From Phycisphaeraceae bacterium (GTDB lineage Bacteria; Planctomycetota; Phycisphaerae; Phycisphaerales; UBA1924), in the NCBI GenBank assembly GCA_019636495.1, contig JAHBXL010000002.1:124001-188000 (forward strand): a DNA stretch of 64,000 bases, read 5' to 3'. A model generated the notes under the pieces. The model did no database searches. It was not told where the DNA came from and saw nothing but the letters and a program-made list of their open reading frames with translations. The stretch's first letter is position 1; every line of letters starts with the position of its first letter. Positions 7,870-16,241 of the stretch are shown here, piece after piece. The position numbers and the translations under genes are program-made.

Positions 7870-9204
7870 ATGTCCGAGCCGCTCAACGTTTCGCGTCGCG
7901 AGTTCCTTTCGACCACTGCCGCGGCGGGCGCCGGCGCGCTCACGGGGACACTGGCGGTCCCGCGCGGCGTACAGGCCGCGGCGTGGGCGGGAGGCTCGGA
8001 TTCGATCCGCGTGGGTATCGTCGGGTGCGGCGGCCGCGGGACGGGCGCCGCGGTTCAGGCCCTGCGCGCCGACGCCGCGACGCAGTTGGTGGCGATGGGA
8101 GATGTGTTCCAGGAGCGGGTCGATTCCTCGCTCAAGGCGATCGGCGATGAGTTGGAAGACGATGCGGCCCGCAAGGTGCAGGCCTCGGCCGATCGGCGTT
8201 TTGTCGGATTCGACTCGTACAAGCGTGTGATCGACAGCGAAATCGACGTGGTGCTGCTGACGGGCTATCCGGCGTTTCGCCCTGCCCACCTGCGCTACGC
8301 AGTCGAGGCGAAGAAGCACGTATTCCTCGAGAAACCGGTCGCCGTCGATGGGCCGGGCATCCGCTCGGTGATCGAGTCGGCGCGGCTGGCCAAGGCGAAC
8401 AACACCGGCTGCCTGACGGGCTTCTGCTGGCGGTTTGCCCCGGGCATGCGCGAGGCCTTCGCGCACATCCACGGCGGCGGGATCGGCGACGTGGTCAGCG
8501 TGCACACCACCTATCACACCGGCACGCTGACGCGGCGGCCGCGGCGGCCGGAATGGAGCGACCTGGAGTTCCAATTCCGCAACTGGTGGCACTTCACGTG
8601 GCTCGGCGGCGATCACATCGTCGAGCAAGCGGTGCACAGCGTGGACCGGCTCGCGTGGGCGATGAATGACAAGGTTCCCGCTCGCGTGACGTGCCTGGGC
8701 GGGCGCGCTGCGCGCAGCGGGCCCGAGCACGGCGACGTGTTCGACCACTTCGCCGCGGTGTACGAGTACGACGATGGCCGACGGTGCTTCCACACGTGCC
8801 GTCAGATCGACTCGTGCCCGAGTGATAACTCCGACTATGTCTATGGCAGCAGGGGCTGGACGCTCGTGAACGGCTGGGGCCCGACGTACATCAGCAAGGA
8901 CTCGCGCGGCGAGACCATCTGGAAGTTCACCGGGGGCCAGAACGACGCGGGCCGGATGTATCAGAACGAGCACGACGAACTGATGGCCTCGATCCGCGCG
9001 GGCGAGCCGATCAACGACACCGAGCGCGGCGCGCACAGCACGCTCATGGCGATCATGGCGCGCATGGCCGCGTACACCGGACAGACCGTTTCGTGGGAGC
9101 AGGCGATGAACAGCACGCAATCGCTGGTTCCCGAACCGATGACCTGGGACACGCCCGCGCCGCCGGTCGAAGTGCCCGTCCCCGGCCGCACGCGGTTCTT
9201 CTAG
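7870..9204 (+). CDS. Tat-exported Gfo/Idh/MocA family oxidoreductase
   Basis: 444 residues. A twin-arginine signal (SRREFLSTTAAAGAGAL) predicts export in folded form with bound NAD(P). The Rossmann motif GIVGCGGRGTGAA and the EKPVAVDG motif (with catalytic Lys) are present, followed by the C-terminal beta-sheet domain with GGDHIVEQAVHSVDRLAW. Family members oxidise or reduce sugars and inositols; planctomycetes have many exported copies. A GAGG box lies about 6 nt before the ATG. It is clearly paralogous to the gene at 56856: both share PEWSDLE, GDHIVEQ and WEQAMNST. Confidence 0.9.
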   Translation: MSEPLNVSRREFLSTTAAAGAGALTGTLAVPRGVQAAAWAGGSDSIRVGIVGCGGRGTGAAVQALRADAATQLVAMGDVFQERVDSSLKAIGDELEDDAARKVQASADRRFVGFDSYKRVIDSEIDVVLLTGYPAFRPAHLRYAVEAKKHVFLEKPVAVDGPGIRSVIESARLAKANNTGCLTGFCWRFAPGMREAFAHIHGGGIGDVVSVHTTYHTGTLTRRPRRPEWSDLEFQFRNWWHFTWLGGDHIVEQAVHSVDRLAWAMNDKVPARVTCLGGRAARSGPEHGDVFDHFAAVYEYDDGRRCFHTCRQIDSCPSDNSDYVYGSRGWTLVNGWGPTYISKDSRGETIWKFTGGQNDAGRMYQNEHDELMASIRAGEPINDTERGAHSTLMAIMARMAAYTGQTVSWEQAMNSTQSLVPEPMTWDTPAPPVEVPVPGRTRFF

Positions 9205-9217
9205 CCGGGCGTGCCGC

Positions 9218-9979
9218 ATGATGTCCCGCCCCGCGCTGATCGAGATCGCCGTTGACCGCGTCGACGACGCCCTGGCCGCGATCGATGCGGGGGCGGACCG
9301 CCTGGAACTCTGCAGCGCGCTGGACCATCACGGGCTGACTCCCGCGCGCGACCTGGTCCGCGCCGCGGCGGGACGCGTGGGCACAGTCGCCATGGCGCGG
9401 CCCGCGCCCGGCTCGGTGCATGATCGCGCATCATGGTCGCGCACGCTTGATGATGCCCGCGCGGTGATCGATGCGGGCGCGGGCGGCGTGGTCTTCGGGT
9501 GTCTGACGGCCGTCGGCCGGGTCGATGCCGGGCGCGTGATGGAGATGGTCGCGCTGTGCCGCGCCGCGGGGGCCGAGGCGGTGTTCCATCGCGCCATCGA
9601 TCTCGCCGCGGACCCGCCCGGCGCGCTCCGCGAACTGGCAGACTTTGGCGTGGCTCGCGTGCTCACATCGGGCCACAGCGGGCCGCGGACAGCGCGCGAC
9701 CTCGGCGAAATCGAGGCGGCCTGGCCGATGAGCCCGGCCTGGCACGCCGGCGGCGACGAAATGCCCCGGCGAATCGAGCGTCTGAGAGCCATGGTCGATG
9801 CCGCCTGCGCGAAGCCGGGCGAGATCGCCGTGCTGGTCGGGGGGGGCGTGCGTGCCGAGAACGCGCGGATGATCCTTGAACAGTCCGGCTGCGGCGAACT
9901 GCACAGCAGCGCGCGCGCAGGCGTGCCGCCGGTGTTCTCGGCCGCGTCGGTCCGCGCGCTGGTCGCGGCGGTCCGATGA
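9218..9979 (+). CDS. cutC: copper homeostasis protein CutC family
   Basis: 253 residues of TIM-barrel type. The N-terminal IEIAVDRVDDALAAIDAGADRLELCSAL and the later GGVVFGCLT, FHRAIDLA and RVLTSGHS strands are CutC hallmarks. The protein is linked with copper tolerance in E. coli, although its enzymatic role is unresolved. It begins 14 bp after the oxidoreductase stop and may be cotranscribed with it. Its stop overlaps an ATG of the next frame, but the downstream gene probably uses a later start. Confidence 0.88.
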   Translation: MMSRPALIEIAVDRVDDALAAIDAGADRLELCSALDHHGLTPARDLVRAAAGRVGTVAMARPAPGSVHDRASWSRTLDDARAVIDAGAGGVVFGCLTAVGRVDAGRVMEMVALCRAAGAEAVFHRAIDLAADPPGALRELADFGVARVLTSGHSGPRTARDLGEIEAAWPMSPAWHAGGDEMPRRIERLRAMVDAACAKPGEIAVLVGGGVRAENARMILEQSGCGELHSSARAGVPPVFSAASVRALVAAVR

Positions 9980-10019
9980 GCGCGGGCGGCGTGGGCCGCC
10001 GCAGTGGGGCAGCACCCAC

Positions 10020-10025
10020 TACACT
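10020..10025 (+). promoter_or_regulatory. -10 element of leaderless gmhA transcript
   Basis: TACACT ends 7 nt before a GTG at 10033 and no ribosome binding site intervenes. The same TANNNT-to-start spacing is found at eleven other genes in the window, which supports the GTG as the true start. Confidence 0.45.
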
Positions 10026-10032
10026 TTGCCCC

Positions 10033-10656
10033 GTGGCCGCACCAACACCCGCCAAGCAGGTTGCTCCCGATTCTCCGCCGATGGCCGGGCCGCTCGCATC
10101 GTTCGAGCGTGCCCGCGATGCGCTCGATGCGCTGATCGCCGACCGCGCCCACGCCGCGAACGTGGACCGTCTGGCCGATGTGCTCGCCGAGCGCTTCCGC
10201 GCCGGCGGCAAAGTGCTGGCGTGCGGCAACGGGGGCTCGGCGTGCGATGCGATGCACTTCTGCGAGGAGTTGACGGGCCGTTTCCGCAGCGACCGGCCGC
10301 CGCTCGCGGCCATCGCGTGCGTCGATCCGGGCCATCTGACCTGCACCGCCAACGATTTCGGGTTTGAGAACGTGTTCTCGCGCTGGGTGGAGGCGCTGGG
10401 CCGGAAGGGCGATGTGCTGGTGGCATTGTCGACCAGCGGCAACTCCGAGAACGTGCTGCGGGCCGTCGATGCCGCGCGGCGCGCCGGCATGTCCATCGCG
10501 CTGCTGCTGGGCCGGGCTGGCGGGAAACTGCGCGGCCGCGGCGACTTCGAGTGGATCGTGCCCGGCGAGGCGGCCGAGCGCATCCAGGAACTGCACATGC
10601 TCATTCTGCACGTGCTGGTGGAATCGGTGGAGCGCCGGATGTTCGGCGGCCGTTGA
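10033..10656 (+). CDS. gmhA: SIS-domain phosphoheptose isomerase
   Basis: 207 residues from the GTG at 10033. GmhA converts sedoheptulose 7-phosphate to glycero-manno-heptose 7-phosphate for lipopolysaccharide heptose. The SIS motifs GNGGSACDAMHF, EELTGRF, LSTSGNSENV and the late ELHMLILH (catalytic Glu and His) are all in place. An in-frame ATG at 9976 overlaps the cutC stop (ATGA), but the peptide it would add is low-complexity and upstream of the TACACT element, so the GTG is preferred. The heptose pathway partner genes are not in the window. Confidence 0.87.
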   Translation: MAAPTPAKQVAPDSPPMAGPLASFERARDALDALIADRAHAANVDRLADVLAERFRAGGKVLACGNGGSACDAMHFCEELTGRFRSDRPPLAAIACVDPGHLTCTANDFGFENVFSRWVEALGRKGDVLVALSTSGNSENVLRAVDAARRAGMSIALLLGRAGGKLRGRGDFEWIVPGEAAERIQELHMLILHVLVESVERRMFGGR

Positions 10657-10758
10657 AAGCCCCTGTCAACCTGCCTCGATCGAAACGCCGGAGCGCGGCA
10701 GCATATCATTCACTGATGCGGCCTTGTCTGGGTACCGCCGCAGCCATGGAGTTCCACC

Positions 10759-12195
10759 ATGCCGCACTACACCAAACTCGGCCTGCTTCCCCGCAAGCGG
10801 CACGTGCAGTTCCGCCGCCCCGATGGGGCGCTGTACTCCGAGGAGGTCTTTGGCACCGAGGGGTTCGTCGGCCCGACGACGACGATGTACCACATCCACC
10901 CGCCGACGCAGGTCTATGGGTGGAAGCCGATGTACTCGACCAAGACCGAGTACGTCGAGCCCGAGATCATGCGGATGCGGCACGTCAAGTCGGCTCCGAT
11001 GAAGCCCAAGGGAGACTTTGTCACCGGGCGCGTCGTGCTGTTCGGAAACTCGGATGTCGAGATGGCCGTCGGAAACCCGGCCGAGCAGATGGCGTACCAC
11101 TTCAAGAACGGCCAGGGCGATGAGTGCCACTTCATCCATTACGGATCGGGCATCTGCCACACGATGCTCGGCACGCTGAAGTTCGGCCCTCGAGATTACC
11201 TCGTGATCCCCAAGGGCGTGATCTACAAACTCATCTGGGACAAGCGCGTCAACGGCCCGGACGGCAAGCCCGCCGACGGCGGACCGCCGATCTCCGACTG
11301 CCCGTTCGGCAAGTTCCTGCTGATCGAAACCTGCAACGGCAGCCACATCGGCCCGCCGCCGCGATACGTCAGCAAAACGCACGGACAGTACCTTGAGCAC
11401 GCGCCGTTCTGCGAGCGCGACATCCGCCTGCCCGAGTTCCCGATGACCTGGGATGAGAAGGGCGACTTCGAGGTCCGCATCAAGGCCCGCGATCTCGTGC
11501 ACGGTTACACGTACCACTACCACCCGCTCGATATCGTCGGCTGGGACGGGTGCTACTACCCGTTCATCTTCAACGCCGACGACTTCGCGCCGATCACCGG
11601 CAAACTGCACATGCCCCCGCCGATCCACCAGACCTTCGAGGCCCACAACTTCGTCATCTGCACGTTCGCGCCGCGACTGCTCGACTACCACCCGCAGTCG
11701 ATCAAGGTTCCCTACAACCACTCCAATCTCGACTCCGATGAGGTCCTCTACTACGTCGATGGCAACTTCGGCTCGCGCAAAGGCATCGAGATCGGCAGCC
11801 TCACGCTGCACCCGCAGGGCATCCCCCACGGCCCGCACCCCGGCACCATCGAGGCCTCGCTCGCGGCGACGCACACGCAGGAACTCGCCGTCATGTGCGA
11901 TACCTTCCGGCCGCTCTTCCCGACCAAGGCCGCGATGGAGATGGACGACACCAAGTACCCGGCCTCGTGGCAGGGCGAGCACTTCCCCGGGCTCTCGACC
12001 GGCAAGATGCACCTGAACGGCGCGACCGTGCCGCCCGTCCACGCCGCGGCGTTCCCACGAGAGGTCCACGCCGTCGAGGTCATCAAGGCCGAAGTGGCGC
12101 AGTCGGTCCTGCCCGCGCCGGGAGCCAACGGCAGCGCGAACGGCAACGCCGTGCCGCAAGTCAAGACGGTGACGGCCAACGTCTGGGCGCCGTGA
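10759..12195 (+). CDS. hmgA: homogentisate 1,2-dioxygenase
   Basis: 478 residues, slightly longer than most family members because of a C-terminal extension after about residue 440. The enzyme opens the ring of homogentisate in tyrosine/phenylalanine breakdown with a non-haem iron. The iron-site region is recognisable: MPPPIHQTFE, YNHSNLDSDEVLYYVDGNF and LHPQGIPHGPHPG. A GGAG box lies about 8 nt before the ATG, and TATCAT at 10704-10709 may be the -10 box with a leader of about 40 nt. No maleylacetoacetate or fumarylacetoacetate gene is adjacent. Confidence 0.93.
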   Translation: MPHYTKLGLLPRKRHVQFRRPDGALYSEEVFGTEGFVGPTTTMYHIHPPTQVYGWKPMYSTKTEYVEPEIMRMRHVKSAPMKPKGDFVTGRVVLFGNSDVEMAVGNPAEQMAYHFKNGQGDECHFIHYGSGICHTMLGTLKFGPRDYLVIPKGVIYKLIWDKRVNGPDGKPADGGPPISDCPFGKFLLIETCNGSHIGPPPRYVSKTHGQYLEHAPFCERDIRLPEFPMTWDEKGDFEVRIKARDLVHGYTYHYHPLDIVGWDGCYYPFIFNADDFAPITGKLHMPPPIHQTFEAHNFVICTFAPRLLDYHPQSIKVPYNHSNLDSDEVLYYVDGNFGSRKGIEIGSLTLHPQGIPHGPHPGTIEASLAATHTQELAVMCDTFRPLFPTKAAMEMDDTKYPASWQGEHFPGLSTGKMHLNGATVPPVHAAAFPREVHAVEVIKAEVAQSVLPAPGANGSANGNAVPQVKTVTANVWAP

Positions 12196-12346
12196 TCGCC
12201 CGGCAACGCTTCCGTGCGTTCCCACGCCGCCCGCGTTCGTCCCAACCGTGGGATGTACGGCCCGATGCCGAAACTCGTTCCGCGCTGCGCCCAAGAACGT
12301 CCACGTCGGTTGACTTCCCGCGCACGCTCAGCGCGCCCGGATACCC

Positions 12347-13384
12347 ATGACCGCCGCGGCTAACCTTTCGGCCCCGCTCCGCACGCCCATGTCCAACGCC
12401 GTCGCCATCAAGGGACTCACCAAGACCTTCGGGCCAAAGGCGGCGGTGCGCGACCTGGACCTGGTGGTGCCCACGGGCTCGCTGTGCGGGTTCATCGGGC
12501 CCAACGGCGCGGGCAAGACGACGACGATCCGCATGATCATGTCGATCATCTTCCCGGATCGGGGCGAGTTGAGCGTGCTCGGCCGCGACAGCGCCGACCA
12601 GAGCAAGGACCGCATCGGCTACCTGCCCGAGGAACGCGGCGTCTATCGCAAGATGAAGGTCGCGGCGTTTCTGACGTACATGGCGAGGCTCAAGGGCGTG
12701 GATGGCGGCGCGATGCTCAAGCGCAAGGTGCACGGATGGCTGGAACGCATGGGCCTGGCCGAAAGCGCCCGAAAGCGCTGCGAGGAACTCTCCAAGGGCA
12801 TGCAGCAGAAGGTGCAGTTCATCGCGGCCGTCATCCACGAGCCCGACCTGCTGATCCTCGACGAAGTGTTCTCGGGGCTGGACCCGGTCAACCGCAAACT
12901 CATGCGTACCCTGATCGATGAGCAGCACCGCGCCGGGCGGACGATCATCTTCTCGACGCACGCGATGTACGAGGCCGAGCAACTCTGCGACCGGCTGTTC
13001 ATGATCCACCACGGCGTCAAGGTGCTGGATTCGACGCTCGCGGAGATCCAGAGCCGGTTCGACCCGCGCACGGTGATCATTGAGCCGCTGTCCGAGACCG
13101 ATGCCGGGCGCGCCGAGGCCGCGCTTGCGGCGGTCGCCGGCGTGGACAGCCTCCGCCGGACGCGCGAGGGCTTCGAGGTGCACATCGAGGCCGGTGCCGA
13201 TGCCCGCGCCGTGATGGGCTTGCTGGTGCGCGAGGTGCCCGTGCGCAAGGTGGAACTCAAGCGCGTCACGCTCGAGGACGTGTTCATCTCGCTGGTCGAG
13301 GGCACGCCGATCGCCGCGGGAGAATCGGCAGAGGATCTTCGAGCGGCCGTCGCCGCGCCGGGCGTCGAGGGGGTGGCGACATGA
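12347..13384 (+). CDS. ABC transporter ATP-binding protein (NatA-like)
   Basis: Up to 345 residues; an in-frame ATG at 12389 would give 331 and is equally possible because neither has a clear ribosome binding site. Walker A is GPNGAGKTTT, the signature is LSKGMQQKVQ, Walker B is LLILDEVFSGLDP, and the H-loop FSTHAMYEAE follows. The C-terminal extension matches exporters of the NatA/ABC-2 type. Its stop overlaps the permease start by 4 bp. Together they form a two-gene exporter; a sodium or drug substrate is only a family-based guess. Confidence 0.92.
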   Translation: MTAAANLSAPLRTPMSNAVAIKGLTKTFGPKAAVRDLDLVVPTGSLCGFIGPNGAGKTTTIRMIMSIIFPDRGELSVLGRDSADQSKDRIGYLPEERGVYRKMKVAAFLTYMARLKGVDGGAMLKRKVHGWLERMGLAESARKRCEELSKGMQQKVQFIAAVIHEPDLLILDEVFSGLDPVNRKLMRTLIDEQHRAGRTIIFSTHAMYEAEQLCDRLFMIHHGVKVLDSTLAEIQSRFDPRTVIIEPLSETDAGRAEAALAAVAGVDSLRRTREGFEVHIEAGADARAVMGLLVREVPVRKVELKRVTLEDVFISLVEGTPIAAGESAEDLRAAVAAPGVEGVAT

Positions 13385-14829
13385 TCCGTGTGCTGCAGGT
13401 CGCGATGCGCGAGTTTGCTTCGACGGTGCTCACCAAGGGGTTCCTGATCGGCGTCATCCTGACGCCGATCATCATCGTGGTCGCCGTCGGCGCGATCGCC
13501 CTCACCAAGAACCTCAAGGGCCCGCAACTGGCCGGGCGGCTCGCCGTCATCGATCGATCCGGCGCAGTGGCTGAGGGCGTCGCCCGCCGATTCACTCCCG
13601 AGGGCGATGCCGCGGAACGAGAGGAAGCCCGCAAGGCCATCGGCGCTGCCGCCGAAGGCGCGATGGACCGCTTCGCAGTCGACGAAACGCAGAAGGCCAT
13701 GGCCCGCGGCATGATCGATGCCGAGTTAGAAAAGGCCCTGGACATACTCAGCGGCCTTTCGGTCGACATCCTGCCCGAGGGCACCGACGAGGCGACGGTG
13801 CAGCGCATCAAGGACGAGTTGGGGCGGACCAATGTGCACGAGAAGGACGGCGACGCCGGCACACGAACCGACCGCACGGTCGGCCTGATCATCGTGCCGC
13901 GCGAGGCGGTGATCCGCGGCGAGGGGGGCTTCGGGCAGATCGAGACCTTCTGGCCCGACAAGGTCGATTTCGAGATCCGTCAGCGCGTGCACCGTCGCGT
14001 GGGCGATGCGGTGATCGACGCGCGCATCGCGGCGGATCCCCGCCTGACCGCCACGGGATTGAACTCGGGCGATCTCCGCAGAATCCTGGACCGTCCGGCC
14101 GCGGCGGACAAGGTCATGACGGCGCGCGGCGAAAAGCGCAGCGGCGGCGAACTGGCGTTGATGATCCCGGCGGGGTTCATGCTGCTGCTGATGATCGCGG
14201 TGATGTCCAGCGGGCAGATGCTGCTGACCACGACCATCGAGGAGAAGAGCAGCCGCGTGATGGAGGTGCTGCTTTCGGCGGTTTCGCCGCTGCAACTGAT
14301 GCTCGGCAAGATCATCGGGCAGATGTGCGTCGGCCTGTTGATGCTCGTGCTCTACTCCGGCATGGCGATCGCCGCGCTGATCTTCTTCAGTTTCGGCCAC
14401 CTCGTCGATCCGTTCGCCGTGGTGTACCTGGTGATCTTCTTTCTGATCGCGTACTTCATCGTGGGCTCGATGTTCGCGGCGATCGGCAGCGCGGTGACCG
14501 AACTCCGCGAGGCGCAGACGCTCATGACGCCCGTCATGCTCGTGATCATGCTGCCCTGGCTCTTGTGGCTGCCCATCAGCCGCGCGCCCGGCTCGATGCT
14601 CTCGCAGGTGCTCTCGTTTGTTCCGGGGCTCAACCCGTTTGTCATGGTCATTCGCATCACTAGTTCGGAACCGCCGCCGCTGTGGCAGACCATCGCCGCG
14701 ATCGGCGTGGGCCTGGCGACCGCCGCGTTCTGCGCCTGGTTCAGCGCGAAGGTCTTCCGCGTCGGGGTGCTGATGTACGGCAAACCGCCGGACCTGCGGA
14801 CGCTGGTGCGATGGGTGCGGATGGCGTGA
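13381..14829 (+). CDS. ABC-2 type transporter permease (NatB-like)
   Basis: 482 residues. One membrane helix near the N-terminus (LIGVILTPIIIVVAVGAIAL), a large extracytoplasmic region of about 220 residues, then five or six helices from about residue 260 on. The segment TTTIEEKSSRVMEVLLSAVSPLQLMLGKIIGQ is a hallmark of the NatB/ABC-2 permease group. The ATG overlaps the stop of the ATPase gene by 4 bp, so the pair is translationally coupled. It ends just before a G-rich tract at 14831. Confidence 0.92.
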   Translation: MIRVLQVAMREFASTVLTKGFLIGVILTPIIIVVAVGAIALTKNLKGPQLAGRLAVIDRSGAVAEGVARRFTPEGDAAEREEARKAIGAAAEGAMDRFAVDETQKAMARGMIDAELEKALDILSGLSVDILPEGTDEATVQRIKDELGRTNVHEKDGDAGTRTDRTVGLIIVPREAVIRGEGGFGQIETFWPDKVDFEIRQRVHRRVGDAVIDARIAADPRLTATGLNSGDLRRILDRPAAADKVMTARGEKRSGGELALMIPAGFMLLLMIAVMSSGQMLLTTTIEEKSSRVMEVLLSAVSPLQLMLGKIIGQMCVGLLMLVLYSGMAIAALIFFSFGHLVDPFAVVYLVIFFLIAYFIVGSMFAAIGSAVTELREAQTLMTPVMLVIMLPWLLWLPISRAPGSMLSQVLSFVPGLNPFVMVIRITSSEPPPLWQTIAAIGVGLATAAFCAWFSAKVFRVGVLMYGKPPDLRTLVRWVRMA

Positions 14830-14830
14830 C

Positions 14831-14861
14831 GAAGGGGGAAGGGGGAAAGGGGAAGTGAAGG
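14831..14861. repeat. homopurine G-rich tract
   Basis: The plus strand is an almost pure purine tract with three runs of four or five G separated by AA or AAA. It starts 2 nt after the permease stop. A C-rich counterpart at 15298-15356 lies on the far side of the four-helix-bundle gene, so the gene is framed by imperfect inverted copies. Confidence 0.6.
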
Positions 14862-14917
14862 AACATTGGCCGGGAATGGGCGATCAGTTGGGCTCCCATC
14901 GGGTCACGAGGCTTTGA

Positions 14918-14923
14918 TACACT
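14918..14923 (+). promoter_or_regulatory. -10 element of leaderless four-helix-bundle gene transcript
   Basis: TACACT ends 6 nt before the ATG at 14930, with no ribosome binding site between them. Confidence 0.5.
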
Positions 14924-14929
14924 CAGGGC

Positions 14930-15292
14930 ATGCCCGACTCTGATCTGAAACGACGCACTCGCGCTTTCGCATTGCGTGTCATTCGCCTCGTTCAGGCGTT
15001 GCCAAAGTCCCCAGTAGCGGACGTCGTCGGTGGGCAACTGCTGCGATCGGCAACCTCAGTGGGCGCAAACCACCGCGCGGCTCAGCGAGCCAGGTCTCGG
15101 GCAGATTTCATTCACAAACTCGCGATCGTTGAAGAGGAGGCCGACGAGTGCGGGTACTGGCTTGATCTGCTTGCCGCCTCAATCGTCATGAAACCAGCAC
15201 GTATGGAGCCGCTCCTGAATGGGTGCAACGAACTCACCGCGATCATCGTGGCGTCGATCGTAACTGCAAAGCCCCGACGATCAGTCGCCTGA
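14930..15292 (+). CDS. four-helix bundle protein (23S rRNA intervening-sequence protein family)
   Basis: 120 residues, all helical by appearance. The segment AFALRVIRLVQALPKSPVADVVGGQLLRSATSVGANHRAA and the later EEEADECGYWLDLL are typical of the family first found encoded in intervening sequences of 23S rRNA genes. Their biochemical role is unknown, and stand-alone copies are scattered widely, which suggests mobility. Here the gene is between G-rich (14831) and C-rich (15298) tracts. Its codons are less strongly biased than those of neighbours, which fits an acquired gene. Confidence 0.88.
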   Translation: MPDSDLKRRTRAFALRVIRLVQALPKSPVADVVGGQLLRSATSVGANHRAAQRARSRADFIHKLAIVEEEADECGYWLDLLAASIVMKPARMEPLLNGCNELTAIIVASIVTAKPRRSVA

Positions 15293-15297
15293 TGCTG

Positions 15298-15356
15298 CTT
15301 CACCTTCCCACTTCCCCCTTCACATTTCCCACTCCCCACTTTCCACATCTCCTTCC
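15298..15356. repeat. pyrimidine-rich tract
   Basis: About 60 bp of C/T-rich sequence with repeated TTCCCACTT and CCCCTTC units directly between the four-helix-bundle stop and the methyltransferase start. Its reverse complement shares GAAGGGGGAAG and GTGAAGG with the tract at 14831. Confidence 0.55.
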
Positions 15357-16214
15357 ATGCTCGACAAGTTCGACCTCTACGAACTCTGCGTGCAGTCGCC
15401 CGATTACGACGTGCGGATGCTCGATGCCATCCACGGCGCATCGCCGCGAACGCTCGGCGAGGACTTCTGCGGTTCCGCGGCGATCTCGCGGGCGTGGGTC
15501 GCGCGCGGTCGCGGCCGCCGCGCGGTGGCCGTTGACAGCGACCGCGCCACGCTGGAGCGCGCCCAGAGCAAGGACCCCGGCGGCGGCCGGATCACCTACG
15601 TGCTTGCCGACGTGCTGCAGGCACGCGAACGCTGCGACATCGTCACGGTGCAGAACTTCTCCATCTGCGAGTTGCGCGAACGACCCGCGCTCGTGAGATA
15701 CCTGTCGCACGCGCGGTCAAGGCTGGCCCGCGGCGGCGTGTTCGCGTGCGACATCTACGCCGGCTCCGATGTGTTCTTCACCGGGCGTATCAGGCGCGAG
15801 ATCGTGGGCCCGGGCGGCGAAAAGATCACGTACACGTGGGAGCACCGCACGACCGACCCGCTGCGTGCCCGCGTTCAGAACGCGATGCACTTTGTGGTAC
15901 GGCCGCCGGCTGCGCCCCCGCCAAGCCGGACAGGCCGGAGTGCGGGGCGTGCCGCGAAAGTGACCGACTTTCGCAGCGGTGTCGCACCGAAGGCGCGAGC
16001 GCAGCGACTCGACGATGCGTTCATCTACGACTGGCGACTGTGGAGCCCGCCGGAACTGGCCGATGCGATGATGGAGGCGGGCTTCTCGCGCGTGCAGTTC
16101 TATCCGCGCTTCGCGGAGGCGATCGATGACCGAGAGCGGTTCCACGTGCTGCCGATCGAGGACAGCAACGAACTGAGCGACTCGTTCAGCGTGTATGTCG
16201 TCGCGCGGAAGTGA
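15357..16214 (+). CDS. class I SAM-dependent methyltransferase with repeat-derived insert
   Basis: 285 residues. It begins MLDKFDLYELCVQSPDYDV and has a SAM-binding region LGEDFCGSAAISRAW, an acidic strand AVAVDSDRATL, and VQNFSICEL where motif IV is expected. The substrate is unknown; similar proteins occur across Planctomycetota and Myxococcota. Residues of about 185-217 are Pro/Arg/Ala-rich and out of character. They are encoded by a DNA segment with inverted-repeat ends (15909-16005) and probably represent an in-frame insertion of a repeat element. The ATG follows a pyrimidine tract and has no ribosome binding site. Confidence 0.8.
   Translation: MLDKFDLYELCVQSPDYDVRMLDAIHGASPRTLGEDFCGSAAISRAWVARGRGRRAVAVDSDRATLERAQSKDPGGGRITYVLADVLQARERCDIVTVQNFSICELRERPALVRYLSHARSRLARGGVFACDIYAGSDVFFTGRIRREIVGPGGEKITYTWEHRTTDPLRARVQNAMHFVVRPPAAPPPSRTGRSAGRAAKVTDFRSGVAPKARAQRLDDAFIYDWRLWSPPELADAMMEAGFSRVQFYPRFAEAIDDRERFHVLPIEDSNELSDSFSVYVVARK
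15909..16005. repeat. palindromic element inserted in frame in the methyltransferase gene
   Basis: The ends are inverted copies, GCTGCGC at 15909-15915 and GCGCAGC at 15999-16005. The centre has a perfect 8-bp hairpin, GCGAAAGT (15954-15961) and ACTTTCGC (15967-15974), around GACCG. The 97-bp span keeps the host frame open and encodes a Pro/Arg/Ala-rich loop. It looks like a REP- or RPE-type element. Confidence 0.5.
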
Positions 16215-16241
16215 TGTTCACCCGCCCGCCGCGGCGCAACA

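Noticed and set aside
9976-10032. ATG start of gmhA overlapping the cutC stop
   Set aside because: The added peptide lacks family similarity and lies upstream of a TACACT element placed 7 nt before a GTG; coupling remains possible but is less likely.
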